Source: Sarcodiotheca gaudichaudii
Taxonomy: Eukaryota; Rhodophyta; Florideophyceae; Gigartinales; Solieriaceae
Direction: 5' to 3'
Length of the DNA stretch: 64,000 bases
NCBI GenBank assembly: GCA_032355985.1
Contig: JAUKVZ010000001.1
Span: 310,001-374,000 of the forward strand
Part shown: positions 14,842-23,672 of the stretch, one piece after another
Layout of the letters: each line of letters begins with the position of its first letter
How positions within the stretch are numbered: position 1 is the stretch's first letter
Program-made: the position numbers and the translations under genes
The notes under the pieces: model-generated
What the model was told of the DNA's origin: nothing
The model's input: the letters and a program-made list of their open reading frames with translations, nothing else
Database searches by the model: none

Positions 14842-16626
14842 TTACGGGCATGGCCCCCAGCGTCCGAGCAGTTCAGCCAGATCGAGCGCTCCGACAGTGC
14901 CATCGCCATTGATGTCGCCATCCGGTCCTGAAGATCCCCACGTGCCGATCAGGATTGAAATGTCCGCCGATGAGACGACGGCGTCGCCGTTGATATCACC
15001 GAAGCACGGAATCTCGCACGCATCGAAGACCCCATCCATGTTTTCATCAACAAGGGCGCCGCTCATCTCTTCGCATGAATCGATGGAGCCGTTTCCGTTG
15101 CAGTCCTCGGCGTCGCCCATCGCGATTTCAATAGAGTCCGGCACATCGTTTCGATTGCAATCGAAATCGCCGATGCGCATGTAGTACACGTCCTGTTCAC
15201 CATTGAAAGTCCCGGCGAACGCGAGATCGGCGCCCACGTTGTCCGAGACCATGTGGAAGTAGTCACCCATCTTGTTCTGCTGGGGATATCCGAGGCTGTG
15301 ATTGAAGGGGGGCGTCATCGCCTGATTGACGGACCAGGTCTGGCCGCCATCGATTGAGAAGGAGTAATACAGCTGACTCGTCTGCCCGAGGATGTCATTG
15401 CGCGTATCAAGCCAGACGACATCGAGGCGGCCGTTGGGCGCGATGCTCGCCGTGCCCATCCATTGCCACACTTCGATCCCCGGCCCGTCATCGTTGACTC
15501 GAACGGGCCCGTTCCAGGTATTGCCGCCGTCATCGCTTCGCGCGACAAACACATCCAGCGGATCCGAAGGCGGTCGGAAGGAGCCGATCACATACACCGC
15601 GCCATCAAATGGTCCGCCGGATGAATCCACCAGCACATGTGGCTGGCCAAGCAACCCGACAGGATTCGGCCCTGAGCCGAGAACGACACTGCCGCCCATG
15701 TCCACAGAGCGCACCTGTTCGAAGAACGGCTGCTGAAAGATGCTTGATGCATTGGAGGACTTGGCGACGATGATGCTCGATGCGTTGAAGAATGGCTGCG
15801 AGGCGACGCCGACGACATACACCTCTTCATTCGGCCCCAGCGCCATCGTGCCGAAGATGGGGCTCATCGGAATCCCGATGGGATTCATCCAGTTGGCGCC
15901 GGCATCGAGGGAGCGCGTGAATGTGAGATTGCCGCAGCAGCCCGCCGCGGTGTTCCACGCCATGTAGATGTGCGCGATCGTTCCAGGGGTCTGTGTGATC
16001 GCCATCCACTGTTTGTCGCCGCCGAAGGCGTACTGCTCCGGGCCCCATGTGTCGCCGCCATCGTCAGATTTGAAGATGTGAACCGCGAAATCGCCGCGCA
16101 GGCTGTTGTAGTAGATGTTGCCCATGGCGTCGGAGCCGAGCACCGGATCGCTTCGGAATGTGCCATTCTGAATGGACGTCTGATTCGTCCACGTGCGCCC
16201 GCCGTCGATGGTGAATGCGTTGCCCGCCTCTCGAAAGTTGCTCGCGACGGAATCGAACTGGCGCCACCCGATGACCATGCGATTGGGCGCCGTGGGATCG
16301 ACCGCGATCGACGGCTCGTTGCCGGCGTCGAACAGGATGTTCCCCTGCTCACCATTGACGTTGACCTGGCGTATCAGCGCGCCGCCCAGCCCGCGCTCCC
16401 ACCCCTGTGCGGGAGGCGCGATCAGGACAGGTCCAATCGCGCCTCTCGACGCAGCCGGATCGCCGAGCGGGTTGCCCTCTGCGTCACGCAACTCCGGTTC
16501 CTGGATGACTCTGGCCGGTTGCTCTGCACCGGCCTCTTTTCCAGCGTCCTCAAGTTGCGCCATCGCCGCCGCGGAGGCGGCCAGGACTGCCAGGGACATG
16601 GATACACGCAGACTCATGCTCGGCAT
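14842..16626 (-). CDS. Secreted sialidase-like (BNR/Asp-box) protein with dockerin-like tail
   Basis: The 594-residue protein has a signal peptide (about 1-23, cleavage near Ala-Met-Ala-Gln). A six-bladed-propeller-like region with repeated Asp-box motifs follows (Ser/Thr-x-Asp-Gly-Gly-x-Thr-Trp, seen at least four times between residues about 130 and 440). The fold occurs in sialidases and other carbohydrate-active or exo-proteins. The catalytic Arg triad of true sialidases cannot be confirmed, so I do not call the enzyme. After residue about 480 come several Asp/Asn-rich Ca-binding loops, then two dockerin-like repeats ending Leu-Gly-Arg-Trp-Gly-Pro-Cys-Pro. It is divergent from recR. Confidence 0.8.
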   Translation of the reverse strand: MPSMSLRVSMSLAVLAASAAAMAQLEDAGKEAGAEQPARVIQEPELRDAEGNPLGDPAASRGAIGPVLIAPPAQGWERGLGGALIRQVNVNGEQGNILFDAGNEPSIAVDPTAPNRMVIGWRQFDSVASNFREAGNAFTIDGGRTWTNQTSIQNGTFRSDPVLGSDAMGNIYYNSLRGDFAVHIFKSDDGGDTWGPEQYAFGGDKQWMAITQTPGTIAHIYMAWNTAAGCCGNLTFTRSLDAGANWMNPIGIPMSPIFGTMALGPNEEVYVVGVASQPFFNASSIIVAKSSNASSIFQQPFFEQVRSVDMGGSVVLGSGPNPVGLLGQPHVLVDSSGGPFDGAVYVIGSFRPPSDPLDVFVARSDDGGNTWNGPVRVNDDGPGIEVWQWMGTASIAPNGRLDVVWLDTRNDILGQTSQLYYSFSIDGGQTWSVNQAMTPPFNHSLGYPQQNKMGDYFHMVSDNVGADLAFAGTFNGEQDVYYMRIGDFDCNRNDVPDSIEIAMGDAEDCNGNGSIDSCEEMSGALVDENMDGVFDACEIPCFGDINGDAVVSSADISILIGTWGSSGPDGDINGDGTVGALDLAELLGRWGPCP

Positions 16627-16764
16627 CGAAATTCCTCTCTCGCTGCGCCCAAGGGCTATGCGACAGGCAGGCCCACGGGCGGACGAGTGGGGCGTTGGCC
16701 GGAAGGCCTCGATTGGAACGTGAAATCGCCCGCCAGGACCTACTGGATCGTAGAATTAGGCGCA

Positions 16765-17457
16765 ATGAGTGTCCCAACTGAGTCAAATAAGAAGAACGGG
16801 GCAAATGGCCCGCGATCCGGGTCTCGCCAGAGTTCTGCGTATCCGGCCGTCGTGGATCGGCTGATCGACGAGTTCGCGAAGCTCCCGGGCATCGGCAGGC
16901 GCTCTGCGGAGCGCCTGGCGTTCTTCACGCTCAAGTCCAGCAAATCTGATGCGATGCGTCTTGCGCGAGCGATTTCCGACGTCAAGGAGCAGGTTGGACG
17001 TTGTTCCATCTGTCACCATCTCGCGGAGGAAGATCCATGTCCGCTCTGCGCCGATGAGAATCGCCAGCGATCGCTGGTGCTGATCGTCGAGCAGCCGAAG
17101 GATCTGATCGCGCTGGAACAGACAGGCATGTTCAGCGGGATCTATCACGTCCTCATGGGATCGTTGAACCCGCTCGATGGCGTGGGGCCGGGCGATCTGA
17201 CGGTGCAGGAGCTCTTCGATCGCGTCGAACATCCGAAGCGCAACGCAGGCGGCGTCAAAGTTGAAGAAGTCATCCTCGGGCTCAACCCCACACTCGAGGG
17301 AGACGGCACGGCGCTGTATCTGTCTGAACAGCTTCAATCGCGCGGCGTGAAAGTAAGCCGCCTTGCGCGCGGGCTGCCCTCCGGCAGTCAGCTTGAGTAC
17401 GCTAGCAAAGCGGTGCTCGCTGACGCGATCAGCGGCAGGCAGTCGATGAATGAATAG
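16765..17457 (+). CDS. recR: Recombination mediator RecR
   Basis: The 230-residue protein has the RecR order: helix-hairpin-helix (Leu-Pro-Gly-Ile-Gly-Arg-Arg, near residues 40-46), a zinc finger with Cys-x2-Cys and Cys-x2-Cys (near 79-95), a Toprim domain (Val-Glu-Gln-Pro-Lys-Asp, near 110), and the C-terminal Walker-B-like segment. It acts with RecO and RecF to load RecA at gaps. The ATG at 16765 gives a normal length. The same frame stays open far upstream, but that part lies opposite the sialidase-like gene and has no family match. About 25 N-terminal residues before the conserved domain are polar and may be disordered. Confidence 0.95.
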   Translation: MSVPTESNKKNGANGPRSGSRQSSAYPAVVDRLIDEFAKLPGIGRRSAERLAFFTLKSSKSDAMRLARAISDVKEQVGRCSICHHLAEEDPCPLCADENRQRSLVLIVEQPKDLIALEQTGMFSGIYHVLMGSLNPLDGVGPGDLTVQELFDRVEHPKRNAGGVKVEEVILGLNPTLEGDGTALYLSEQLQSRGVKVSRLARGLPSGSQLEYASKAVLADAISGRQSMNE

Positions 17458-17521
17458 GCCTGTGCCGGCATGTGCGCCGTACGGGCGCACAAGGAGTCGC
17501 GCAGCGCGTTCTTGATCCACT

Positions 17522-19066
17522 ATGCGTTTCGATACGTCCCAACACATGAAGCTCGGCCAGCAGATGAAGCTGGCGCCCAGGATGATCCAGTCCATGGAGA
17601 TCCTGCAGCTTTCCACGCTCGCGCTGGAAGAGCGCATCGAGCAGGAGCTGGAGTCCAATGTGACGCTCGAGACCGTCGAGCCCGGGCAGGAGGATGCGGA
17701 TCGTTCCTCAGATGATCGTCACGAAGGCGATGATCGCCCGGAGCGATCACGCGAGCTTGATGTCAATGAAGGCGATGGCGCCAGCGACTTTGAGCGCCTC
17801 GCGAGCATGGAGAAGAGCTACAGCGAGGCATTCGAGAATGAATACTCCGCCGCGGGGCTGAAAGGATCGGACAACTTCGAATCGCGGATCGCTTCTTCGC
17901 GCCGCGCCAGTGGCGAGCGCGATGCCAAGATGGACGCCATGGCCAACACGGCCGCACGCGGCGCCTCCTTCAGCGAACAACTCCTTGAACAGTGGGGCCT
18001 GGCGGATCTCGATCAGCCCACGCGCGACGCCGGCGAGCTGCTGATTTCATTCATCGATGATGATGGATACCTGCGGACGGATCTTGAGAAGATTGCGGAT
18101 CGGGCGCCCGCCGGTGAGGATCGGCCGGATGCGGAGTTCCTCGAAAAAGCGCTGAAGACGCTGCAACAGAATCTCGATCCCGTCGGTGTCGGCGCTCGCG
18201 ACACGAGGGAGTGTCTTCTCCTGCAGCTCGACGCAATGCGCGACGAGCTGAGCGATGAGGACTACAGAATCACGCGTCTGCTCATCTCAGAGCATCTCGA
18301 TGATCTTGTGCGCAATCGCCTGCCTCGCATCGCTCAGAAGACGGAGCTGACGATCGACCAGATCAAGAGCGCCATGGCGCATATGCAGCGATTGCATGTG
18401 GCGCCGGGGCGGACGCTGAACGATGAGACGCCGCCAGCGATCATTCCCGATGCGATCATCGAGTATGACGAGGATGAGGATCGATACGTTGCGTATCTCA
18501 ACGACGGCCGCCTGCCTCATCTGCGGATCAATGATTCGTACGCCAAAATGGCGAAAGAACGCGGCGTCGAGAAATCGACCAAGGAGTTCGTCCGGCGCAA
18601 CCTGACGAACGCCCAGTGGTTGATTGAGGCGATCGCTCAGCGAAACAACACACTGCTGCGCGTCATCAATGTGGTGATCGCGGCGCAGCGGGATTTCTTT
18701 GATTTCGGCCCGCAGGCGCTCAAGCCGCTGCCGATGACGCAGGTGGCTGATCAGCTTGGTGTGCATGTCGCGACGGTCTCGCGTGCGGTGTCCGGCAAGT
18801 ATGTGGAAACGCCGCGGGGCGTCATCGCGCTGCGCAGATTCTTCTCCGGCGGCACCCAGACGGACTCAGGCGAAGACATGAGCTGGGATGCGATCCGCGC
18901 CGCCCTGCAGGAGATCGTCGACGCCGAAGATAAGAGCAGCCCGCTCAGCGACGAGGCGCTCGCTGACGCGCTCAAAGAACGCGGCATCGAGATCGCACGT
19001 CGCACCGTCGCCAAGTATCGGGCGCAGCTTGATATCCCATCAGCGCGGATGCGCCGGCAGTTCTGA
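17522..19066 (+). CDS. rpoN: RNA polymerase sigma-54 factor RpoN
   Basis: The 514-residue protein has all three parts of sigma-54. Region I is Gln-rich (residues about 5-50, with Met-Ile-Gln-Ser-Met-Glu-Ile-Leu-Gln). An acidic linker follows, then the core-binding domain. The C-terminal DNA-binding part contains a helix-turn-helix and the RpoN box (Ala-Arg-Arg-Thr-Val-Ala-Lys-Tyr-Arg). The last residue follows the usual Arg-x-x-Arg-x-x pattern. It directs transcription from -24/-12 promoters that need an AAA+ activator. No such activator gene is in the window. The gene starts 64 bases after recR and is convergent with the cysteine desulfurase gene. Confidence 0.96.
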   Translation: MRFDTSQHMKLGQQMKLAPRMIQSMEILQLSTLALEERIEQELESNVTLETVEPGQEDADRSSDDRHEGDDRPERSRELDVNEGDGASDFERLASMEKSYSEAFENEYSAAGLKGSDNFESRIASSRRASGERDAKMDAMANTAARGASFSEQLLEQWGLADLDQPTRDAGELLISFIDDDGYLRTDLEKIADRAPAGEDRPDAEFLEKALKTLQQNLDPVGVGARDTRECLLLQLDAMRDELSDEDYRITRLLISEHLDDLVRNRLPRIAQKTELTIDQIKSAMAHMQRLHVAPGRTLNDETPPAIIPDAIIEYDEDEDRYVAYLNDGRLPHLRINDSYAKMAKERGVEKSTKEFVRRNLTNAQWLIEAIAQRNNTLLRVINVVIAAQRDFFDFGPQALKPLPMTQVADQLGVHVATVSRAVSGKYVETPRGVIALRRFFSGGTQTDSGEDMSWDAIRAALQEIVDAEDKSSPLSDEALADALKERGIEIARRTVAKYRAQLDIPSARMRRQF

Positions 19067-19072
19067 TTCGTC

Positions 19073-20230
19073 TCAGCCCAGCGACGCCGAGGATGAACGT
19101 AGCCGCTTCGCGCACTCGCCGACGATTTCGACCGCTTCCTCGATATCCGGTTGCGTCGTTTCGCGCGACAGACTGAATCGCACGGAGCCATGAGCGATGG
19201 ATTCAGGAATCCCCATCGCGAGCAGCACGGGCGACGGCTCGAGGGAGCCGGAAGAGCATGCGGCTCCGGCGCTGGCGCACACGCCGCGCTCGGAGAGAAG
19301 CATCAGCAGCGCTTCGGCTTCCAGCGACGGAAAACCGATATTCGTGGTGTTCCAGAGCCTCAATGCGGCGCGATTGATGTGTGCAACCGGCGCGACGCGT
19401 AGCACGCCCTCCTCGAACTGATCGCGCAACGCGGCAATTCGATCGCGCTCCGGTTCATCCTCAAGCCACGTCAGCGCAGCCTCCGCGGCGGCGCCCGCCC
19501 CAGCAATCCCAGCGACGTTCTCCGTGCCCGCCCGACGGCCAAGTTCCTGCGCGCCGGGCGCTTCGGGAGAAATCGGCACGCCTCGTCTGCAGTACAGCCC
19601 GCCGACGCCCTTGGGGCCGTGAAACTTGTGTGCGGAGAAACTGAGCAAGTCGATGGGCAGATCTGCGACGTTCGCTGGCATCTTGCCCACCCATTGGGCC
19701 GCATCGACATGCATTGGAATGCGGCGAGCACGGCATATCGCGCCGAGCTCCGCGATCGGCTGAATGACGCCTGTCTCGTTGTTGGCCCACTGCACGCTCA
19801 CAAGAGCAACGTCGTCGCCGAGCAACGCTTTGAACTGATCGAGACAGATGACGCCTTCATCGTCGATTGACGCCAGGCGCGATTCGGCCTCGCCGGCGCG
19901 CTCCAGTTGTGCGAGCAGTTCACGCACGGCCGCGTGCTCGATGGCCGTGGTCACAATGACGTTCCTTTTGGCACGGCGGGCGCTTGCAAGCGAGCCCCGG
20001 ATCGCCAGATTGATGGATTCCGTGCCGCCGGAACTCAGGACCAACTCATGCGTCGTTGAACCGATGAGTCGGGAGAGCGATCGACGCGCCAGCTCCACGC
20101 ACTGTCTCGCCTCCTGTCCCGGCCGATGCACGGAGGAAGGATTGTGCCAGTGCTCGCGCATCGTGCGCTCGACCGTCTGGGTGACCTCCGGAAGCGGGCG
20201 TGTCGTCGCGTTGTTGTCCAGATAGATCAT
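19073..20230 (-). CDS. Cysteine desulfurase (NifS/IscS class)
   Basis: The 385-residue PLP enzyme removes sulfur from cysteine and leaves it as a persulfide for Fe-S clusters or tRNA thiolation. It starts with Tyr-Leu-Asp-Asn-Asn-Ala-Thr-Thr, has His99 and Asp176 for cofactor contacts, and the PLP lysine is Lys202 in Ser-Ala-His-Lys-Phe-His-Gly-Pro-Lys-Gly. The catalytic cysteine is Cys325 in Ala-Ala-Cys-Ser-Ser-Gly. The short loop around this Cys fits group I (IscS/NifS). No iscU, iscR or sufE-like partner is nearby, so the specific pathway (isc, nif or mnm-type) cannot be named. It follows the TetR gene by 54 bases on the same strand. Confidence 0.94.
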   Translation of the reverse strand: MIYLDNNATTRPLPEVTQTVERTMREHWHNPSSVHRPGQEARQCVELARRSLSRLIGSTTHELVLSSGGTESINLAIRGSLASARRAKRNVIVTTAIEHAAVRELLAQLERAGEAESRLASIDDEGVICLDQFKALLGDDVALVSVQWANNETGVIQPIAELGAICRARRIPMHVDAAQWVGKMPANVADLPIDLLSFSAHKFHGPKGVGGLYCRRGVPISPEAPGAQELGRRAGTENVAGIAGAGAAAEAALTWLEDEPERDRIAALRDQFEEGVLRVAPVAHINRAALRLWNTTNIGFPSLEAEALLMLLSERGVCASAGAACSSGSLEPSPVLLAMGIPESIAHGSVRFSLSRETTQPDIEEAVEIVGECAKRLRSSSASLG

Positions 20231-20284
20231 CCGCGAGCCATCGTAGTCAGGCCGGCGGGCGGGGTCGTTGGGCGTGATGATCGT

Positions 20285-20881
20285 CTACTTGACGCCCAGC
20301 ATCAGTTGTTCGACGACCTGTCGCACATGGGTGCCACTCTGGTCGCGTGCATGATCCGGCACGCCCAGAGGAGCAAGCACGCCGTAGCCCAGACCGAGAT
20401 GCAGCAGCAGCCATGCCGTGATCTCGGGGCTGAATCGCTTGCTGACCCGTCCATTCTCCTGGGCGTCGACGACCTGCTGGGCGAGGAAACGATGCAGGGC
20501 GGAGATGTGGTTCTGAAGCGCCTGGAGGATGTACTCGTCATCGATCTCCGTCATCGCCTGCACGATGACGCGATAGACGCCGCGGCCCTTGTTGGTGACC
20601 ATCGGATTGGCGCCGATGAGGCGTCTGAGCCGCTCAGCGGGATCGTGCGTCTCGGAGAGATGCTTCTCCCAGAGGCGGATCGTCTCTTCGCCGGTCTGGT
20701 CGATCAGGGCGATGAACAGATCGCGCTTGGAGTTGAAATGGCGATAGATAATCGGCTCGGTCACGCCTGCTGCGCGAGCGAGTTCGGCGGTGGTGGCGCC
20801 GGAATAGCCGCGCTGTGCGAACAGCTGGGCTGCCGTGTCGAGAAGTTGCTGGCGTCGTTCCGTCGCAGGGAGTCGGCGCAT
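20285..20881 (-). CDS. TetR/AcrR family transcriptional regulator
   Basis: The 198-residue protein has a TetR-type helix-turn-helix at residues about 10-56 (Ala-Gln-Arg-Gly-Tyr near 22, then Thr-Glu-Pro-Ile-Ile-Tyr-Arg-His-Phe near 41). A helical ligand-binding domain with no recognisable specificity follows. A palindrome at 20915-20930 lies 34 bases upstream of its start and is a likely operator. TetR proteins often repress a neighbouring transporter, but here the next genes are cysteine desulfurase downstream and yidD upstream. No efflux gene is adjacent. Confidence 0.92.
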   Translation of the reverse strand: MRRLPATERRQQLLDTAAQLFAQRGYSGATTAELARAAGVTEPIIYRHFNSKRDLFIALIDQTGEETIRLWEKHLSETHDPAERLRRLIGANPMVTNKGRGVYRVIVQAMTEIDDEYILQALQNHISALHRFLAQQVVDAQENGRVSKRFSPEITAWLLLHLGLGYGVLAPLGVPDHARDQSGTHVRQVVEQLMLGVK

Positions 20882-20914
20882 CGTGATCCCGGGAGTGGGG
20901 GGTCGTCTTCAGGT

Positions 20915-20930
20915 AAGTGTACACTCACTT
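20915..20930 (-). promoter_or_regulatory. Palindromic operator candidate for the TetR regulator
   Basis: The site contains the perfect 10-base palindrome AGTGTACACT (20916-20925). It also has outer arms AAGTG (20915-20919) and CACTT (20926-20930), so it can be read as overlapping dyads. Size and position just upstream of the tetR start fit autorepression. The sequence is close to operators of several TetR proteins (GAGTGT-type half sites), which is a general resemblance only. Confidence 0.55.
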
Positions 20931-20990
20931 TCGGCTCGGACGACACCCTCGCCTTATCGATACACGGCAGGGACTCGCAAATCCGGAATC

Positions 20991-21218
20991 TCATTCATTC
21001 CGATGATCCCGCGATGGCGGCGCCGGGTCGTATCCGCTCCCGCCGAAGGGATGGCAGCGGCTCAGCCTTCGGATCGTCAGCCACGAGGCGCGAAAGACGT
21101 TCTGCGTTCGGTACACATCCAGCGCGTACTGACTGCACGTCGGCATGAAGCGGCAATGTCCGCCGATCAATGGCGACAGCGTGAACTGATACAGCTTGAT
21201 CAGCGCGATAAAGGGCAA
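20991..21218 (-). CDS. yidD: Membrane protein insertion efficiency factor YidD
   Basis: This 75-residue protein matches YidD, a small membrane-associated factor that helps YidC-dependent insertion. The signature Tyr-Gln-x-x-x-Ser-Pro-Leu-Ile-Gly-Gly-His-Cys-Arg-Phe-x-Pro-Thr-Cys-Ser-Gln-Tyr is present in full, followed by Cys-His-Pro-Phe-Gly-Gly-Ser-Gly-Tyr-Asp-Pro. The frame is open far upstream over rnpA, but the only start that gives a normal length is a TTG at 21218, 25 bases after the rnpA stop. The family normally sits between rnpA and yidC; here yidC does not follow and a tetR gene does. Confidence 0.88.
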   Translation of the reverse strand: MPFIALIKLYQFTLSPLIGGHCRFMPTCSQYALDVYRTQNVFRASWLTIRRLSRCHPFGGSGYDPAPPSRDHRNE

Positions 21219-21243
21219 CGCCGGCAGCGGTGTGCGCGTGCGC

Positions 21244-21642
21244 TTACCTTCGTTTGGCCCAGTCTCGATCGGCGCTTGCGCATGCGGAGACGAGGTGTCG
21301 GCGGTAGTCGTCGAGCTTGAGTGGGGCGTGGGGGCGCACATTGATGACGAAATCGTAGCCGCTCGGGATCTCGCGTTGCGAGAGTCGAAACGCCTCTCGA
21401 AGAAGGCGTTTGATGCGATTTCGCGTGACGGCGCCGCCGACCTTGCGGCCAACGGACAAACCCAGGCGGGAAACATCGCTCTCATTGGGCAGGGCGACGA
21501 TCATCAGGGGGCCGCGAACCTTGCGCATGCCACGCTGGTAGACGGCCTGATAGTCGCGTGAACGGGACAGCCTCTGGCGGGATCGAAACGTCAGCGGCGC
21601 CGACGGGCCCTCAGCGCCTTGATGGGTCGCGGCGCCCGTCAT
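21244..21642 (-). CDS. rnpA: Ribonuclease P protein component
   Basis: The 132-residue protein is the RnpA subunit that helps RNase P RNA remove tRNA 5' leaders. The RNR motif is clear (Ala-Val-x-Arg-Asn-Arg-Ile-Lys-Arg-Leu-Leu-Arg-Glu), and a basic N-terminal part with Arg-Leu-Ser-Arg-Ser-Arg-Asp-Tyr precedes it. Its ATG overlaps the stop codon of the upstream ClC gene, so it may be translationally coupled to that gene. In many bacteria rpmH lies directly before rnpA; here it does not. The 30 residues at the end are more variable than usual. Confidence 0.93.
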   Translation of the reverse strand: MTGAATHQGAEGPSAPLTFRSRQRLSRSRDYQAVYQRGMRKVRGPLMIVALPNESDVSRLGLSVGRKVGGAVTRNRIKRLLREAFRLSQREIPSGYDFVINVRPHAPLKLDDYRRHLVSACASADRDWAKRR

Positions 21643-23528
21643 CAGTGCTCAGCCAGGGCCTGCTGATAGCGGCGAATGAGCCTCGTGCGCGTGATCAGTC
21701 CGCTGACCTTGCGATCCGATTCACCGCCCGCCGGCGGCATGCCGTCGGCGATCATCGCGAGGCTCGCCACGTCATTGCGGCTGAACTTATCGAGCACCTG
21801 ATCAAGCGACTCGTCCGGGTGAATCACCGGAAGATCGGTGCGATAGATGTCATCAACAAGCAGCAGCGGGATCGCCTCGCGCTCGATCAGCGCCGTGCGC
21901 AGCGCCTGCGCCGGCACCAGTCCCAGATAGCCTCCGTCGTGATCGGTCACCACGAAGTCATTGATCTGGTAGTTGCGGTTCAGTTCGAGCAATCTGGAGA
22001 CGGAGTCATCCGGGAAGACGGCGACGTGTGGCGCCAGCGGCACTTGCTGCGCCGTGATGCGACGAAGGATCGTCAGATCCGCCGAAGAGCCGAGCAGCAC
22101 GCCGCGCCGGCGCAGTTTCAACGTGTAAATCGAATCGACGAGATAGATCTGCGCAACGATGGTCGCCAGCCCCGCAGCGAAAATAATCGGCAGCAGCACA
22201 TACACATCGCGCGTGATCTCGAAGACGATGATCACGGCGGTGATGGGCGCGTGGGTGGTCGCCGCGACGACGGCCGCCATGCCGACCAATGCGTATGCCG
22301 CAGGCGATCCGCCTTCGGGGATCAGGCCGAAGTACTGCAGCAGCACGCCGAACGTCGCGCCGCAGACGGCGCCGAGGAAGAGCGAAGGCGCGAAGACACC
22401 GCCTGATCCGCCGGAACCCAGGGTCAGGCACGTGGCGAGAAGTTTAGCGACCAGCAGCATCGCCAGCAGCCAGAACTCCGGCGGTATGTGCTGATGCGCC
22501 GCGCTTGCAGACTCTGCTGCGGATACCGGCTGATTCGCAAACGCGCGCTCGAACTCAGCGCCGAATCTGGTCGGATCGAGAATAGAGGTGACTGTCTCGT
22601 AACCGTTGCCGAAAAAGGGAGGCAGCGATTGCTTCACGCCCACCAGATGGCAGATGCTGATGAATCCGATGCCGAGCAGGCCCAGCAGAAGGGCGCCGAC
22701 CATCGGTTTGACGGCCGGATGCATGCGCACGCGCTCAGCAAGATCTTCTGAGGCATACAGCGACTTGATGAAGACGACTGCGATGCCGCCGCAGATGACG
22801 CCGAGAATGGCGTAGCTCGGAAGTTCAAAGACGGTGAATGAATAACCCTCAAGCACATGTGCGCCGCCGAAGAGCGCTTCATTCTGACCGAGCACGGTCT
22901 GCGTCACTGCGGCGCCCATCACCGATGCGATCATGATGGGAAGAATCGTGCGCAGTGAGAAGTCGCGCAGCAGGATTTCCAGGACGAAGATAAACCCTGC
23001 GATTGGCGCGTTGAAGACCGATGCGATGCCGGCCGCGGCGCCGCAGCCAAGGAGCGTGCTCGTCTGCTCACGCGAAATGCCGAGCGTCTGGGCGACGCCC
23101 GATCCGATCGCCGAGCCGATCTGAACGATCGGCCCTTCCGCGCCGGCCGAACCGCCGGAGCCGATGGTGATGGCTGAGGCGAACGCCTTGACCGTTGCGA
23201 CGCGTTTGCGGATGCGACCGCCCTTGCGATAAATGGCGTCCATGACTTCCGGCACGCCGTGTCCGCGCGCTTCGGGAGCGAACTTCCACACAAGCAGTCC
23301 GGTGGCCAGGCCGCCCGCCATCGGGATGAGCGGCAGCGTCCAGAGAGGCCATCGCGTGGCCAAAGTGGAAGTTTCGTGCGTGCCCCATTCCAGAAGCTTC
23401 ATAAATCCGATGGCGCCGAATGCCGTGACACCGCCAATCGCGGCGCCAAGGGCGATGAGATACCAGTCGCGCTTGAATCCCAGGCGAATGGCCAGCTTCT
23501 GCAGCAGGATTTGGATGCGGCTCAGCAT
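21642..23528 (-). CDS. ClC-family chloride channel/transporter with CBS domains
   Basis: The 628-residue protein has the ClC membrane core (residues about 20-440). It carries the motif Gly-Ser-Gly-Gly-Ser-Ala-Gly-Ala-Glu-Gly-Pro near 120-130 and Gly-Ser-Gly-Gly-Ser-Gly-Gly-Val-Phe-Ala-Pro near 370, which line the anion path. Two CBS domains follow (about 480-600). The selectivity motif reads GSGGS where many members have GSGIP. Whether it is a channel or a proton exchanger depends on the gating glutamates, which I did not resolve. The gene overlaps rnpA by one codon-end and lies downstream of topA by 144 bases. Confidence 0.92.
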   Translation of the reverse strand: MLSRIQILLQKLAIRLGFKRDWYLIALGAAIGGVTAFGAIGFMKLLEWGTHETSTLATRWPLWTLPLIPMAGGLATGLLVWKFAPEARGHGVPEVMDAIYRKGGRIRKRVATVKAFASAITIGSGGSAGAEGPIVQIGSAIGSGVAQTLGISREQTSTLLGCGAAAGIASVFNAPIAGFIFVLEILLRDFSLRTILPIMIASVMGAAVTQTVLGQNEALFGGAHVLEGYSFTVFELPSYAILGVICGGIAVVFIKSLYASEDLAERVRMHPAVKPMVGALLLGLLGIGFISICHLVGVKQSLPPFFGNGYETVTSILDPTRFGAEFERAFANQPVSAAESASAAHQHIPPEFWLLAMLLVAKLLATCLTLGSGGSGGVFAPSLFLGAVCGATFGVLLQYFGLIPEGGSPAAYALVGMAAVVAATTHAPITAVIIVFEITRDVYVLLPIIFAAGLATIVAQIYLVDSIYTLKLRRRGVLLGSSADLTILRRITAQQVPLAPHVAVFPDDSVSRLLELNRNYQINDFVVTDHDGGYLGLVPAQALRTALIEREAIPLLLVDDIYRTDLPVIHPDESLDQVLDKFSRNDVASLAMIADGMPPAGGESDRKVSGLITRTRLIRRYQQALAEH

Positions 23529-23672
23529 CTTTCAGATCGCGACACCGGCGGATTATCCGGCGCGCGGCGGAGTCATCCTGAACCGTGCGCTATGGAAATG
23601 GGCTCCGCGCCTGTCAGTCTGATGTTGTACGCGATAGACGCACCGGTGGCGAACGCGCGGGCGCACTTCGGA

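Noticed and set aside
15970-16764. Upstream part of the recR frame
   Set aside because: It lies opposite the sialidase-like gene and would add 265 residues unknown in RecR.
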